Part shown: positions 6,844-16,351 of the stretch, in pieces
Layout: every line of letters starts with the position of its first letter
How positions within the stretch are numbered: position 1 is the first letter of the stretch
Assembly (NCBI GenBank): GCA_964475515.1
Contig: CAYYWW010000002.1
Span: 1 to 41,198, forward strand
Length of the DNA: 41,198 nt
Direction: 5' to 3'
Source: CAYYWW01 sp964475515
Lineage (GTDB): Archaea; Aenigmatarchaeota; Aenigmatarchaeia; QMZP01
Notes under the pieces: model-generated
Database searches by the model: none
What the model was told of the DNA's origin: nothing
The model's input: only the letters and a program-made list of their open reading frames with translations
Translations under genes and position numbers: made by a program

Positions 6844-6973
6844 GGGCCTGTAGCTCAGTCGGATAGTCTAATAGGTCTAAAGCGGCTGCCTCCTAAGCAG
6901 TAGGTCCTGGGTTCGAATGGTGCTTTCTTTGGAAAAGAAAGTGCTCAAAAAGTTGAAAATCCCAGCAGGCCCG
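6844..6973 (+). tRNA. tRNA-Arg(CCU) with two non-canonical introns
   Basis: Acceptor GGGCCTG (6844-6850) pairs with CAGGCCC (6966-6972), discriminator G at 6973. Anticodon stem GCTGC/GCAGT holds loop CTCCTAA (anticodon CCT). A 14-nt intron (6867-6880) splits the D stem: GATAG plus AGC restores GAGC. The central helix is GGAT/GTCT, with bulges AGT and AAA. A 42-nt intron (6918-6959) splits the T loop: TTCGAA plus T restores TTCGAAT. The central helix is TTCG/TGAA with bulges AAT on both sides, and the T stem CTGGG/CCCAG serves as the outer helix, so this one is a complete bulge-helix-bulge. Spliced length is 74 nt. Confidence 0.93.
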
Positions 6974-7007
6974 TAGAAATTTAAAGTTTCCAAGCTATAT
7001 TTTAATC

Positions 7008-7766
7008 GTGGGTCGAATAATTGCAGTTAGTTCTGGGAAGGGTGGAGTAGGAAAAACAACACTAGTTGCCAATCTTTCTGCTGCTCTTGCCCAGTATGGG
7101 AAATCCGTAATAGCAGTTGACGGTAATTTAACTACATCGAATCTTGGTTTACACTTGGGTATTCCTTTATATCCAAAAACACTTCAAGACGTACTTAGAG
7201 GGAAAGTAAAAATAAATGAAGCAATATATCACCACCATGCTGGATTTAAAGTTTTACCGGCAGACCTTTCTGTTAAAAAAATATTGATTCCTAAGAAAAA
7301 TGAATTGATGGATATACTTTATAATCTTGCTGATAAAGTGGACTTTATAATTATAGATTCTGCAGCTGGTCTGGGTAGAGAAGCGAAAGCTGCAATAGAA
7401 GCTGCAGATGAAGTAATAACAATAACAAACCCTGAAATGCCTGCATTGATAGATGCTTTGAAATTAGGGAAGATAGCAGATAAGTTTGGCACTAGAAACC
7501 TCGGTGTTGTAATTAATAGAATAAGAAATGAAAAACACGAAGTATCTGATGACGAAATAAGGGATTTTCTTGGTTTACCTATTATTGGTAAGATAGAGGA
7601 AGATCACCATGTAAGAGTGTCTGTAGCAAAGAAAATACCAGTGGTTCTTCACAAACCCAACTCTAAAGCATCCAGGCAGATAAAAGCAATAGCTGCTAGG
7701 TTAATAGGAGAAAGCTACAGTGAAACGTCCTCGTTTATCAGTAAACTGTTCGGTTGGTTAAGATAG
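7008..7766 (+). CDS. minD: MinD/ParA-family ATPase
   Basis: 252 residues starting with GTG. The deviant Walker A motif SSGKGGVGKTT lies at residues 8-18, followed by the A' motif VIAVDGNLTTSNLG and Walker B DFIIIDSAAGLG. The C-terminus ends in an amphipathic, basic-hydrophobic helix (FISKLFGWLR), like the membrane-targeting sequence of MinD. Archaeal MinD homologues act in positioning of surface structures rather than in division. A TATA-like TTTAAAG about 26 bases before the GTG suggests a leaderless transcript of its own, starting just after tRNA-Arg. Confidence 0.9.
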   Translation: MGRIIAVSSGKGGVGKTTLVANLSAALAQYGKSVIAVDGNLTTSNLGLHLGIPLYPKTLQDVLRGKVKINEAIYHHHAGFKVLPADLSVKKILIPKKNELMDILYNLADKVDFIIIDSAAGLGREAKAAIEAADEVITITNPEMPALIDALKLGKIADKFGTRNLGVVINRIRNEKHEVSDDEIRDFLGLPIIGKIEEDHHVRVSVAKKIPVVLHKPNSKASRQIKAIAARLIGESYSETSSFISKLFGWLR

Positions 7767-7820
7767 CATAACCAGTTGAGAAGAGCAAAATTTAAATTTT
7801 TTTCTTCTATAATAAAGAAT

Positions 7821-7919
7821 ATGCTCATATGTGTTGATTGTTTGGAAGAATTTGAAGATTTCTCAGATAGTATAAACTATTTTATATGTTTTTCTTGTTT
7901 AGTTGAAGAATTGTTGTAA
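7821..7919 (+). CDS. 32-residue putative zinc-finger microprotein
   Basis: A short ORF in the gap between minD and pheT: MLICVDCLEEFEDFSDSI followed by a hydrophobic stretch, CFSC, and an acidic end. The two CxxC pairs are separated by about 17 residues, the spacing of a treble-clef or rubredoxin-type knuckle. An ATTTAAATT box about 26 bases upstream of the ATG supports its own leaderless transcript. It does not resemble a family I can name. Its ends fit the available gap exactly, stopping 4 bases before the convergent pheT stop. Confidence 0.5.
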   Translation: MLICVDCLEEFEDFSDSINYFICFSCLVEELL

Positions 7920-7923
7920 ATTA

Positions 7924-9558
7924 TTATTTTGGTACTATATAATCTAAATTTATTTCAAAACAAACAACCGGTTTCTCTATATTCCATCTCTCCAGTATTT
8001 TGGGGTGTATCTCTCCTATGAAACCTATTGATCCGCCATTCAAAACTATATCTGCTGTTCTGTTTTCTATCAGAAACGGGTATTTGCTTTTCTTTAATTT
8101 ATATTTTATTTCAAAACTACTAAGCAGTGCATCTAAAACCTCGGCTGCGCTTTCGTAAGATATTTCACTGTCTGTAATTACAACCGAAAGTTTATCAACA
8201 TCAATTGTCTTAGTTTCTTTGTTTTTATCGAGAAGAACGCACTTGCCTATTTCAAATATTTTTTGAGGATAGTCCCTGTGTTTATTTTGGGTGAGAACAC
8301 CAATCAAACACGGGAGAAGCCATGTTCTGCAAATATTTCTATCAGTTGTGACTGAATTCAAAAGTTCGCATGGCTCCTCTTCTACGCCCATTTTTCTTGA
8401 ATTATCATCCTTATTTGTTAATATCATGGTAGAAACCTCCTGAAGACCCAAACCTATCAAAACTTCTCTAACTTTTCCTAAAAATTCGTTTTTTAAAATT
8501 CTGGACGAAATTGTTGGTATTTTCGGTACCTTGGGTTCAAAGTTCTGATAACCGAACGCTATCGCTATATCTTCTACGATATCTATCTCATGCATTATAT
8601 CCACTCTGTACGGAGGTATAAGAACATCTCTATCAAAACCAAGCCCCATCTTACATAAAAGCTCACTTATCTCGTTTTTTGTAAAGTCAGTATCAAGAAG
8701 TTTATTAACATATTCTATTCTTATTTTCATTCTTTTTGGTGACAGATCAGGTACTACACGTTTTTTATTGTTATGCACCTCAACCGTTTCTATGTCAAAC
8801 CCGCGCTCGGCCAATGACGTAACAACTATGTTAAGCGCCTGCTCAACAGCCCTTTCGTTTATTCCTGTAACATCTATGAATAAATTTTTCGTTTTTTCTG
8901 TGACTTTTGTGAGTTCGCCATTTATTATTGGTGGGAAGCTCAGAACATCGTTGTTTTTATCCATTATTATAGGCCACTTCTCGAAGTTTTCTAAAATATG
9001 TATGTATTTTATACCCTTTTCATGTTTTTTTCCTATTTCTGAAAGTGTCATTTGCTTTTTATATCCTAATGGGACAAAGCTTATGTCTTCCGGACCAACG
9101 GCTTTATAAACAAAATCGGGCTTAACTTTATCTAAGTCGTGGATTCCTATCGCAACCTTTTTTCTTTTTCTTCCGAATGTTTCATGGATTTTTTCCTGTA
9201 ACTGCATTAAAGACTCTATAACACTGTCAGTTAACTCCACGTTTCTTACAACAGCACATAAAACATAAGGCCTAACATTTTTAACAGAAGGGTCGACATA
9301 TAGTTTTATTCCACTCGGTTTTGTTTTATATCTTGTGAATTCTTTTGATATACCAAAAAAGAACCTTATTGCTCTTGAGAAACCCTCTGGACTAAGAAGA
9401 TCAGGCCTGTTTGGAAATATCTCATAACATACTCTACCGTTTTCTATCTTTTCAAGAGGACACCCTAACATGGGTATTCGTTCTTCTAAGTCGTTTCTAC
9501 TAAGCTTTTTGCCTATCAACTCCTCCAGATCATTTATCCTGAATTCTACTACAGCCAC
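7924..9558 (-). CDS. pheT: Phenylalanyl-tRNA synthetase, beta subunit
   Basis: 544 residues, the archaeal/eukaryotic-type beta chain without the bacterial tRNA-binding and anticodon-binding extensions. It shows the B1-like N-terminal domain (FEIFPNRPDLLSPEGF pattern), the B3/4 editing region (VAIGIHDLD, about residues 135-145, and PPIINGELTKVTEKTKNLF near 210), B5 and the catalytic-like core near IVEDIAIAFGYQNF. It forms the alpha2-beta2 enzyme with the upstream pheS, overlapping it by 10 bases. The tRNA-Phe it charges is encoded at 4246-4358. Confidence 0.95.
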   Translation of the reverse strand: MAVVEFRINDLEELIGKKLSRNDLEERIPMLGCPLEKIENGRVCYEIFPNRPDLLSPEGFSRAIRFFFGISKEFTRYKTKPSGIKLYVDPSVKNVRPYVLCAVVRNVELTDSVIESLMQLQEKIHETFGRKRKKVAIGIHDLDKVKPDFVYKAVGPEDISFVPLGYKKQMTLSEIGKKHEKGIKYIHILENFEKWPIIMDKNNDVLSFPPIINGELTKVTEKTKNLFIDVTGINERAVEQALNIVVTSLAERGFDIETVEVHNNKKRVVPDLSPKRMKIRIEYVNKLLDTDFTKNEISELLCKMGLGFDRDVLIPPYRVDIMHEIDIVEDIAIAFGYQNFEPKVPKIPTISSRILKNEFLGKVREVLIGLGLQEVSTMILTNKDDNSRKMGVEEEPCELLNSVTTDRNICRTWLLPCLIGVLTQNKHRDYPQKIFEIGKCVLLDKNKETKTIDVDKLSVVITDSEISYESAAEVLDALLSSFEIKYKLKKSKYPFLIENRTADIVLNGGSIGFIGEIHPKILERWNIEKPVVCFEINLDYIVPK

Positions 9559-10784
9559 GGGTTCACACCTCTTAAAAACTTGAGGTCGTTTTTGTAATAA
9601 AATTCTCTTATATCATTTATACCCGTTCTCAGCATCACTATTCTCTCAAGACCAAGCCCCCATGCGAGCACAGGGCAATCTATGCCTAATGGTCTTGTGA
9701 CTTCTGGTCTAAATATCCCAGCACCCCCAAGTTCTATCCATTCCTTCTTGTCTTTAAAGTATACTTCTGGCTCCACGGACATTTCTGTATAAGGGAAATA
9801 CGCAGGCCTGAAGCGTATTTTTTCGAACCCCATTCTCATATAAAATTCTTTAAGATAGCCTAGCAGGTCCCTAAAACTTACATTTTCATCAACTACTATA
9901 CCTTCAACCTGTGTAAGTTCACAAAGATGCTTGTAATCGATAGTTTCGTTTCTAAAAACTTTGCCTATGCAAAATATTTTGGCGGGTGGTTCCAATGATG
10001 TGAGCGCCCTTGCAGATACGGCGGTGGTGTGTGTTCTTAAAACAGGTCTTTTGGCGACATCAACGCTCCATTCATATCTCCACCCAGTAGAACCAGTATT
10101 TCCACCGTTTTCGTGTGCTATTTTAACCGCATTTACAATTCTTTTTTCAGGCAAATCGCAAACAGATGGCTTTTTAATATAGAACGTATCAGCTAATTCT
10201 CTCGCAGGATGATCCTGAGGCTGGTAAAGTGCATCGAAGTTCCAGAAAGATGACTCGACAAGAGGTCCTTCAACCTCTTTAAATCCCATATCGAAGAATA
10301 TGTTTCTTATTTTTTCTATGTAATAGGTTATTACATGCTTTTTACCGGGATATACTCTCTTACCTATTATTTCAACATTGTATGGTTTTAATTTCACCCT
10401 TTTCCAAAGACCTGTTTTTATTAAATCCTGTGTTAGTTTTGAAACTTCTCTTTTTACTTGCAAGGGTCTCCTTTTCTTCTCAATAAGTTTTCTCTTAAGA
10501 AGAAGTGATATCATCTTCTCTTCTACTTTCTTTCCTTCGGATAAATTCTTCAGAGCTATCTGTTCTTCTAATTTTTCAGTCACTGATTTTTTAACAGGTA
10601 TCACAACGTTGCTCTTAACATCTACCCATCCGCGTTTCTTGGCCCATGCCAATGCTATATTGAAGTTCTCAACCTTGTTTCTTAGTTCTGATATTTTCAT
10701 TGGCCTCCTCAGAATTGACATGAGTTTTGTTTCTGGGAATCCCTCTTTCAAATACCTTTTACCTTCTTTTGTTATTTTGTACAT
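9549..10784 (-). CDS. pheS: Phenylalanyl-tRNA synthetase, alpha subunit
   Basis: 411 residues from the ATG at 10784; an in-frame TTG lies 6 bases upstream. The N-terminal winged-helix segments bind tRNA. The class II catalytic domain shows motif 2 around KIFCIGKVFRNETIDYKH (about residue 275), then LTQVEGIVVDE, and motif 3 LAWGLGLERIVMLRTGI near the C-terminus. The chain is shorter than many archaeal PheS chains (about 470-500 residues), with the N-terminal part reduced. It is transcribed with pheT. Confidence 0.95.
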   Translation of the reverse strand: MYKITKEGKRYLKEGFPETKLMSILRRPMKISELRNKVENFNIALAWAKKRGWVDVKSNVVIPVKKSVTEKLEEQIALKNLSEGKKVEEKMISLLLKRKLIEKKRRPLQVKREVSKLTQDLIKTGLWKRVKLKPYNVEIIGKRVYPGKKHVITYYIEKIRNIFFDMGFKEVEGPLVESSFWNFDALYQPQDHPARELADTFYIKKPSVCDLPEKRIVNAVKIAHENGGNTGSTGWRYEWSVDVAKRPVLRTHTTAVSARALTSLEPPAKIFCIGKVFRNETIDYKHLCELTQVEGIVVDENVSFRDLLGYLKEFYMRMGFEKIRFRPAYFPYTEMSVEPEVYFKDKKEWIELGGAGIFRPEVTRPLGIDCPVLAWGLGLERIVMLRTGINDIREFYYKNDLKFLRGVNPWL

Positions 10785-10841
10785 AAGCAATATGTTAATA
10801 TTTTATACTTATTAACATTTATTTTATCTGTATATGAAGAA

Positions 10842-12050
10842 CTACCACTCGTTTAAATTGAGCTCAGGTCTTCCGTTTTTCTTGTCCCTAATAGCCGAAA
10901 CTATGCCCTTTATATAAAAGACCGTTATGAGAGGTACATAGAAAAAGATGTAAGGAATTATGTACAAAATATCTTTTGAATTTTTTCTTCCAGGATATGC
11001 AACTATAAGTGTGTGCATTATTCCAGCTGTTCCAGCTGCTGTTATTTTTGTTGTGAGAGAGGATATCAAGGGCATTAGTAACATAGTAAGGAAGAGTGTG
11101 AATTCCTTTAATGAAACTGTGTACAAGAAATAAAGCGAAAGCATTGGAATAATATATAAATAGGTTCTGAAAACAACAAACCCAAATACAGCTACAGGAA
11201 GGAAAATATACGGTAGGAAATAAGCAAGAAATTGGGGGTTCTTGAAGTAAAAATCATAATACCTTAAAAATGTGAACATTGCGCCTTTTCCCCATCTAAA
11301 CCTCTGTTTTTTAAGCGATGATATTGTTTCGGGGCTATCTGTTTTCGTGACGGCCTCGGACTCGAAATGTATTTTATAACCTGCTTTTAATACCCGCACA
11401 GAGAAATCAATATCCTCTGTCATCGTGTCACGAAATCCTCCAACCCTATTAAACACGTCTCTTTTGACGAGAACGCTGCATCCTCTAAAACTTAAAAGAG
11501 AACCAAAAAACATATGTGTTTTCAAAAGATTTGCTACGAAATAACTATCTATTGATGAGAGCTTTGTTATGAAGCTCTTTTTCTTGTTCCTCACCACATT
11601 TTTTGGTGTTACAACGCCTATTTTTTCATCTTCGAACCACGGAACCATTTTTCTTAGGCATTCTTTAGAAAGCTCTGTATCGGCGTCAACGAAAAACAAT
11701 AAATCGCCTTTTGCTATTTTTGCGGCTTTGTTTAGGGAATTTGGCTTTCCCATTCTCTTTTTATTTTGTATACACAAAACACCATATTTTTCACATATCT
11801 TTGGTGTATTGTCTTTAACTTCATTAACAACTATTATTTCTTTTTTTGGATAGTCAACCCTTATCGCAGATTTTATAACCTTCTCTATTCTCTTTTCATT
11901 CTTGTAGCTCGGTATTATTATGCTTACCAAAGGTGCTTTGTTTCTATTAAAAATTGGTCTTTTTTTATTGGATTCCCACACTTTACCCATTAAATAGTAA
12001 GCAATAGCAGTGCATATAAGTATTGTAGGCAACCACACATCCATAAACAT
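10842..12050 (-). CDS. Processive-type family 2 glycosyltransferase, membrane-bound
   Basis: About 402 residues from the ATG at 12050 (12044 and a GTG at 12059 also possible). One N-terminal membrane helix, then the GT-A domain: VSIIIPSYKNE, the metal-binding FVDADTELS, TEDIDFS with the catalytic Asp, and QRFRW, the QxxRW signature of synthases such as hyaluronan or cellulose synthase. The C-terminal third holds about four membrane helices. It likely makes a cell-surface polysaccharide or a lipid-linked sugar; the substrate cannot be read from sequence. No sugar-pathway neighbours are present. Confidence 0.88.
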   Translation of the reverse strand: MFMDVWLPTILICTAIAYYLMGKVWESNKKRPIFNRNKAPLVSIIIPSYKNEKRIEKVIKSAIRVDYPKKEIIVVNEVKDNTPKICEKYGVLCIQNKKRMGKPNSLNKAAKIAKGDLLFFVDADTELSKECLRKMVPWFEDEKIGVVTPKNVVRNKKKSFITKLSSIDSYFVANLLKTHMFFGSLLSFRGCSVLVKRDVFNRVGGFRDTMTEDIDFSVRVLKAGYKIHFESEAVTKTDSPETISSLKKQRFRWGKGAMFTFLRYYDFYFKNPQFLAYFLPYIFLPVAVFGFVVFRTYLYIIPMLSLYFLYTVSLKEFTLFLTMLLMPLISSLTTKITAAGTAGIMHTLIVAYPGRKNSKDILYIIPYIFFYVPLITVFYIKGIVSAIRDKKNGRPELNLNEW

Positions 12051-12138
12051 AATAAACACCGTATTTTATTATAGTTCTTGGTCTCTTATAAAATTAAAAG
12101 TAATGATGCTTTTTATAAATTAATTAAAATACTTTATT

Positions 12139-13647
12139 ATGCTAATGGAAAAGTTGCTGGATGTCGCGAAGAGGAGGGGGTTTTTTTGGCAAAGCGCACT
12201 TATTTATGGGGGTATAAGTGGATTTTGGGATTACGGTCATCTTGGGTCTCTTTTGAAAAGAAAATTTGAAGATACGTGGAGACGCTATTTTCTTGGTCTA
12301 AATGAAAATTTTTATGAAATTCAGACATCTTTAATACTACCCAAAGCTGTTTTTGAAGCAAGCGGTCACTTAAAACACTTTGTAGATCCTATTGTAAAGT
12401 GTAAAAGATGTGGAAATGTTGAGAGAGCTGATCATATATTAGAAGACGAACTCAAGGAAAGTTTTGAGGGTGTTTCTGAAAAGAAAATAAAGGAAATAAT
12501 TAAAAAACATAAAATAAAATGTCCTAAATGTAAAGGTCCTTTAGAGAGTTCTGGTTTCTTCAACATGCTATTTCCTCTGAACATTGGTGCAGGTAAAAAT
12601 AAAGTAACGGGATATCTCACAGGTGAAACTGCACAGGGTGCATATTTGAATTTTAAACAGGAGTTTGAATGTATAAGAAGGAAGCTCCCAATGGGTTTGG
12701 CAATAGTTGGAAAGGCCTTCAGAAACGAAATATCACCCAGAAATGCTCTTATAAGAATGAGAGAATTTACTCAGGCAGAACTGCAGATATTTTTTGATCC
12801 TGATAAAATAAATGAACACCCCGATTTTGAAACCATAAAAAAATACAGACTAAGAGTCCTTCCGCTAAAGAATAGAAAATCAGAAAAAATAATAGAAATA
12901 ACATGCGGTGATGCCATAAAAAAACTGAAGCTGCCAGAATTTTATGTTTATCACATGGCAAAAATACAGCAATTTTATTTAGATATTCTCAAAATAAACC
13001 CTAAAAGTTTTAGAATGAAAGAGTTAAGTGATGAAGAAAAAGCCTTCTACAACAAATATCATTGGGACATAGAGCTTTATTTAAGAAGTCTTAATGGATG
13101 GAAAGAGGTTGCTGGACTTCATTATAGAACTGACCACGACCTTGGAAATCACCAAAAGTTGTCTGGAGAAAATATGAAGGTTAGTATAGATGGTAAATCC
13201 TTTATTCCTCATGTTTTAGAAATAAGTTTTGGTGTTGACAGAAATGTATATGCTCTCTTGGATATAGCATATGATGAAGAAGAAGAAAGGGTAGTACTAC
13301 GTTTTCCGAGAATGGTTTCACCTTTTGATGCAGGGGTGTTTCCTCTTGTGAATAAAGATGGCCTGCCGGAAAAAGCCAGGGAAATTCAAAAAATTTTGGA
13401 GCAGGAAGGTTTTGTGGTTTTCTATGATAAATCTGGATCAATAGGAAGGAGATATAGAAGAATGGATGAAATAGGGTGCCCAGCTGGAATAACAATAGAT
13501 TACGATACTCTAAAAAATAACGATGTAACACTTAGAGATAGAGACAGTATGAAACAGATAAGGGTGCCAATAAACAAAGTATCAGATGTTTTAAGACGGT
13601 TTTTAAATGGTGAAAAATTAGAACATTTAGGAAAGATTATCAACTAA
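12139..13647 (+). CDS. glyS: Glycyl-tRNA synthetase (class II, archaeal/eukaryotic type)
   Basis: 502 residues. It charges tRNA-Gly. The N-terminus has the family pattern FFWQSALIYGGISGFWDYG; a zinc-knuckle-like CKRCG...CPKCKG pair lies at about residues 88-138. Motif 2 is GKAFRNEISPRN (about residue 195) and motif 3 is near HVLEISFGVDRNVYALL (about 356). The C-terminal anticodon-binding domain runs from about residue 390. A TTTTATAAA box about 25 bases upstream of the ATG suggests a leaderless mRNA; a second ATG at 12145 is possible. It is divergent from the glycosyltransferase. Confidence 0.95.
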   Translation: MLMEKLLDVAKRRGFFWQSALIYGGISGFWDYGHLGSLLKRKFEDTWRRYFLGLNENFYEIQTSLILPKAVFEASGHLKHFVDPIVKCKRCGNVERADHILEDELKESFEGVSEKKIKEIIKKHKIKCPKCKGPLESSGFFNMLFPLNIGAGKNKVTGYLTGETAQGAYLNFKQEFECIRRKLPMGLAIVGKAFRNEISPRNALIRMREFTQAELQIFFDPDKINEHPDFETIKKYRLRVLPLKNRKSEKIIEITCGDAIKKLKLPEFYVYHMAKIQQFYLDILKINPKSFRMKELSDEEKAFYNKYHWDIELYLRSLNGWKEVAGLHYRTDHDLGNHQKLSGENMKVSIDGKSFIPHVLEISFGVDRNVYALLDIAYDEEEERVVLRFPRMVSPFDAGVFPLVNKDGLPEKAREIQKILEQEGFVVFYDKSGSIGRRYRRMDEIGCPAGITIDYDTLKNNDVTLRDRDSMKQIRVPINKVSDVLRRFLNGEKLEHLGKIIN

Positions 13648-13650
13648 TAA

Positions 13651-14601
13651 TCATACAGTTTGTAATAATATAAACAAGATATATATTCCAAGAAGAATTG
13701 TTCCCTCTCTCTTCGATATATACCTTTCTGTTTTTGCAAAAACAATTATCAAAAACGATAAAATGAGCATTATTGGAATGTCAACTATAAACATCATTGT
13801 ATTTGTAAGTAATGGTGAAAAAAGTGATGCCATGGAAAGCCCTATAATGTTAAATATGTTACTTCCTATGATATTTCCAATTGAGATTCCTCGCATTCTT
13901 TTAATAGCAGCAACCACTGATGCGAGTAACTCTGGTAGAGACGTGCCCAATGATATACCCACAAGTGCTATTACGAATTCTGAAATACCAAAGGATGAGG
14001 AAATATTAAGAACGGATTTTATTGTGATCGTGGAGCCTATTACTAGGGCTATTCCACCAATAAAACATAAAATGACATCTATTAACGTTTTCTTTGTTGT
14101 TATTTTATAATAAAATTCTTCAGCTGTTATTACAATACTATGTTCTCTGTGTGAAAGGAGATATAAAATATATCCAATAATTATTGCTAACAGGATCAGA
14201 CCGCCTATCCAGTCCATTCCAATAAACAAGATTATAGAAAGAAAAACAGACAGAAAAGCCATAAAGTACTCTTCCTTGATGTATTTTTTTGTCAGCCCCA
14301 ACGGCATTAATAACGCGCTAACCCCTAAAATCAAACCTATATTAGTAATGTTAGAACCTATTACCGTCCCTGTAGCTATGTTTATTGCATTTGTTGATGG
14401 TTCAATGAAGCTCGTAATTCCGGATATAATTGAAATTGCTATTTCAGGGAGTGATGTTGACAGAGCAACCAGTGTTATTCCAATTGCATATTCTGAAACT
14501 CCCCATGTCTTGGCCAGTTTAGATGCATATTCGGTAACAAAATGTGCACCAGTAACAAGTAAAAACAGCCCGCTCACAAACACCAAAATATCTAAAAACA
14601 T
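13651..14601 (-). CDS. Ca2+/Na+ exchanger family (CaCA) antiporter
   Basis: 316 residues with about ten hydrophobic segments. The two inverted alpha repeats carry the ion-binding signatures: ALSTSLPEIAIS with NIATGTVIGSNITNIGLI in the first half, and GISLGTSLPELLAS with SIGNIIGSNIFNIIG in the second. This matches the YrbG/NCX_Mj type, exchanging calcium for sodium (or protons) across the cytoplasmic membrane. It sits between convergent glyS and NAC, with no evident partner. Confidence 0.92.
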   Translation of the reverse strand: MFLDILVFVSGLFLLVTGAHFVTEYASKLAKTWGVSEYAIGITLVALSTSLPEIAISIISGITSFIEPSTNAINIATGTVIGSNITNIGLILGVSALLMPLGLTKKYIKEEYFMAFLSVFLSIILFIGMDWIGGLILLAIIIGYILYLLSHREHSIVITAEEFYYKITTKKTLIDVILCFIGGIALVIGSTITIKSVLNISSSFGISEFVIALVGISLGTSLPELLASVVAAIKRMRGISIGNIIGSNIFNIIGLSMASLFSPLLTNTMMFIVDIPIMLILSFLIIVFAKTERYISKREGTILLGIYILFILLQTV

Positions 14602-14632
14602 AGTTATTAGATTGTATTTATATCATAAAATC

Positions 14633-14962
14633 TTATGTGGCCTTCTTAAGTCTCAAAATGGCCTGTGCTAAATCGCCATTTGTTTCTTCGAGTGTATTTT
14701 TTACTTCTTCTTCACTTGCACCGGTTCGTTTCATCACAAGACGGACATCTTCTTCTGTAAAGGGTTTTTTTGGTTTTTCTTCTATCTGACCAATTATTTG
14801 AAATGTTTCCTGCCCCATCATGTTTATTTTCGTTACCTGAGGCTGTGAAATAACTATTTCTTTGTCGCGTGTCTTTATAATTACCTCTTCAGCATCTATC
14901 TCTGTTGCCTGCATGCCCATTTGTCTCATCATTCTTTCTATTTTCCTGGGATTAAGTTTCAT
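14633..14962 (-). CDS. nac: Nascent polypeptide-associated complex protein
   Basis: 109 residues, the homodimeric archaeal NAC. It begins with MKLNPRKIERMMRQMGM, the basic ribosome-contacting helix. The NAC beta-barrel segment follows (EVIIKTRDKEIVISQPQV with TKINMMGQETFQIIG), and the C-terminal UBA domain is EEDVRLVMKRTGASEEEV...NGDLAQAILRL. It binds nascent chains at the ribosome exit. It is divergent from glyA with 71 bases between. Confidence 0.95.
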   Translation of the reverse strand: MKLNPRKIERMMRQMGMQATEIDAEEVIIKTRDKEIVISQPQVTKINMMGQETFQIIGQIEEKPKKPFTEEDVRLVMKRTGASEEEVKNTLEETNGDLAQAILRLKKAT

Positions 14963-15033
14963 TTTTTCACCTCTATTTTAAAATTGAATTTTACAATAAA
15001 TAAAAAACAAAAAATGAATTAATTAGTAGTTTT

Positions 15034-16263
15034 ATGGTTGAAACAATGAACGATAAAGAGATTTACAATCTCATTCAGAAAGAAAAGGAAAGAATAAACA
15101 GCGGGTTAGAGCTAATACCATCTGAAAACTTTGCGAGTCCCGCTGTTTTGGAGGCCCTAGGCTCTGTTTTTAACAATAAATATTCCGAAGGGTATCCAAA
15201 AAAGCGATACTATGGAGGGAATGAATTTGTTGATTCTGTCGAAACGCTTGCTATAGAGCGGGCCAAAAAACTTTTCGGAGCAGAACATGTTAATGTCCAG
15301 CCTTATTCAGGAAGTCCGGCAAACATGGCTGTTTATTTTGCACTTTTGCAGCCCGGAGATAAACTCATGGGCATGTCATTGGATATGGGTGGTCATTTAA
15401 CACATGGCCATCGCGTTAACTTTAGTGGGATGCTTTACAAATCCGTAAAGTACGGTGTTGATAGAGAAACCGAAATGTTAGATTATGATGAAATTAGAAA
15501 GATTGCAAAAAGGGAAAAGCCAAAAATCATAGTTTCTGGTGCGACAGCATACCCAAGAGAAATTGATTTTAAGGAATTTCATGAGATAGCTCAAGATGTT
15601 GGTGCATATTCGATGGCCGATATAGCACACATAGCCGGTCTTATAGCTGCTGGTGTTCATCAGTCACCATTTCCTTTTACGGACGTTGTGACAACAACTA
15701 CACATAAAACGCTCAGAGGGCCACGAAGTGGAATGATCATGTGTAAGAAGGAGTTTGCAGATGTTATTGACAAGGCTGTTTTTCCGGGTTTGCAAGGTGG
15801 GCCACATGAACATGTGATAGCTGCCAAAGCCGTTTGTTTTTATGAAGCGATGCAACCAGAATTTAAAGAATACGCAAAGCAGATTATAAAAAATGCGAAA
15901 GCACTTGCTGATGCTTTGATGGATTATGGTTTTAGACTCGTTACAGGGGGGACGGACAATCACCTGATATTAGTTGATTTAAAAAACAAAGACGTAACAG
16001 GGAAAGAAGCTGAAGACGCTTTAGACAAGGCAGGAATAACTGTAAACAAAAACATGATACCGTATGATCCGAGAAAGCCTTGGGATCCAAGCGGCATCCG
16101 TCTTGGAACACCCGCAGTGACCACAAGAGGTATGAAAGAGTCTGAAATGAAAGAGATAGCAAGATGGATAAATGATGCAATTGAGAATAGAAATGATGAG
16201 GACAGATTGAAAAAAATACGCGAGTGTGTTAGAGAATTTGTAAAGGATTTCCCTGTGTATTGA
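15034..16263 (+). CDS. glyA: Serine hydroxymethyltransferase
   Basis: 409 residues, standard length. It converts serine and a tetrahydropterin/THF to glycine and the methylene form, needing PLP. The PLP lysine is in VVTTTTHKTLRGPRSG (about residue 227). Other signatures are IPSENFASPAVLEALGS near the N-terminus, YPKKRYYGGNEFVD, VNVQPYSGSPANMAVYFAL and GTDNHLILVDL. With FolD and the formyl-THF cyclo-ligase at the start of the window it indicates folate-type one-carbon metabolism, methylene-THF being shared. Confidence 0.96.
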   Translation: MVETMNDKEIYNLIQKEKERINSGLELIPSENFASPAVLEALGSVFNNKYSEGYPKKRYYGGNEFVDSVETLAIERAKKLFGAEHVNVQPYSGSPANMAVYFALLQPGDKLMGMSLDMGGHLTHGHRVNFSGMLYKSVKYGVDRETEMLDYDEIRKIAKREKPKIIVSGATAYPREIDFKEFHEIAQDVGAYSMADIAHIAGLIAAGVHQSPFPFTDVVTTTTHKTLRGPRSGMIMCKKEFADVIDKAVFPGLQGGPHEHVIAAKAVCFYEAMQPEFKEYAKQIIKNAKALADALMDYGFRLVTGGTDNHLILVDLKNKDVTGKEAEDALDKAGITVNKNMIPYDPRKPWDPSGIRLGTPAVTTRGMKESEMKEIARWINDAIENRNDEDRLKKIRECVREFVKDFPVY

Positions 16264-16351
16264 CCCCAATAATGTAGTTGTAAAATCTTTATTACGTAAT
16301 ATATAATAACGTCTCTACTTATTTTTATTTTTTCTTATACAAGATTTTCTT

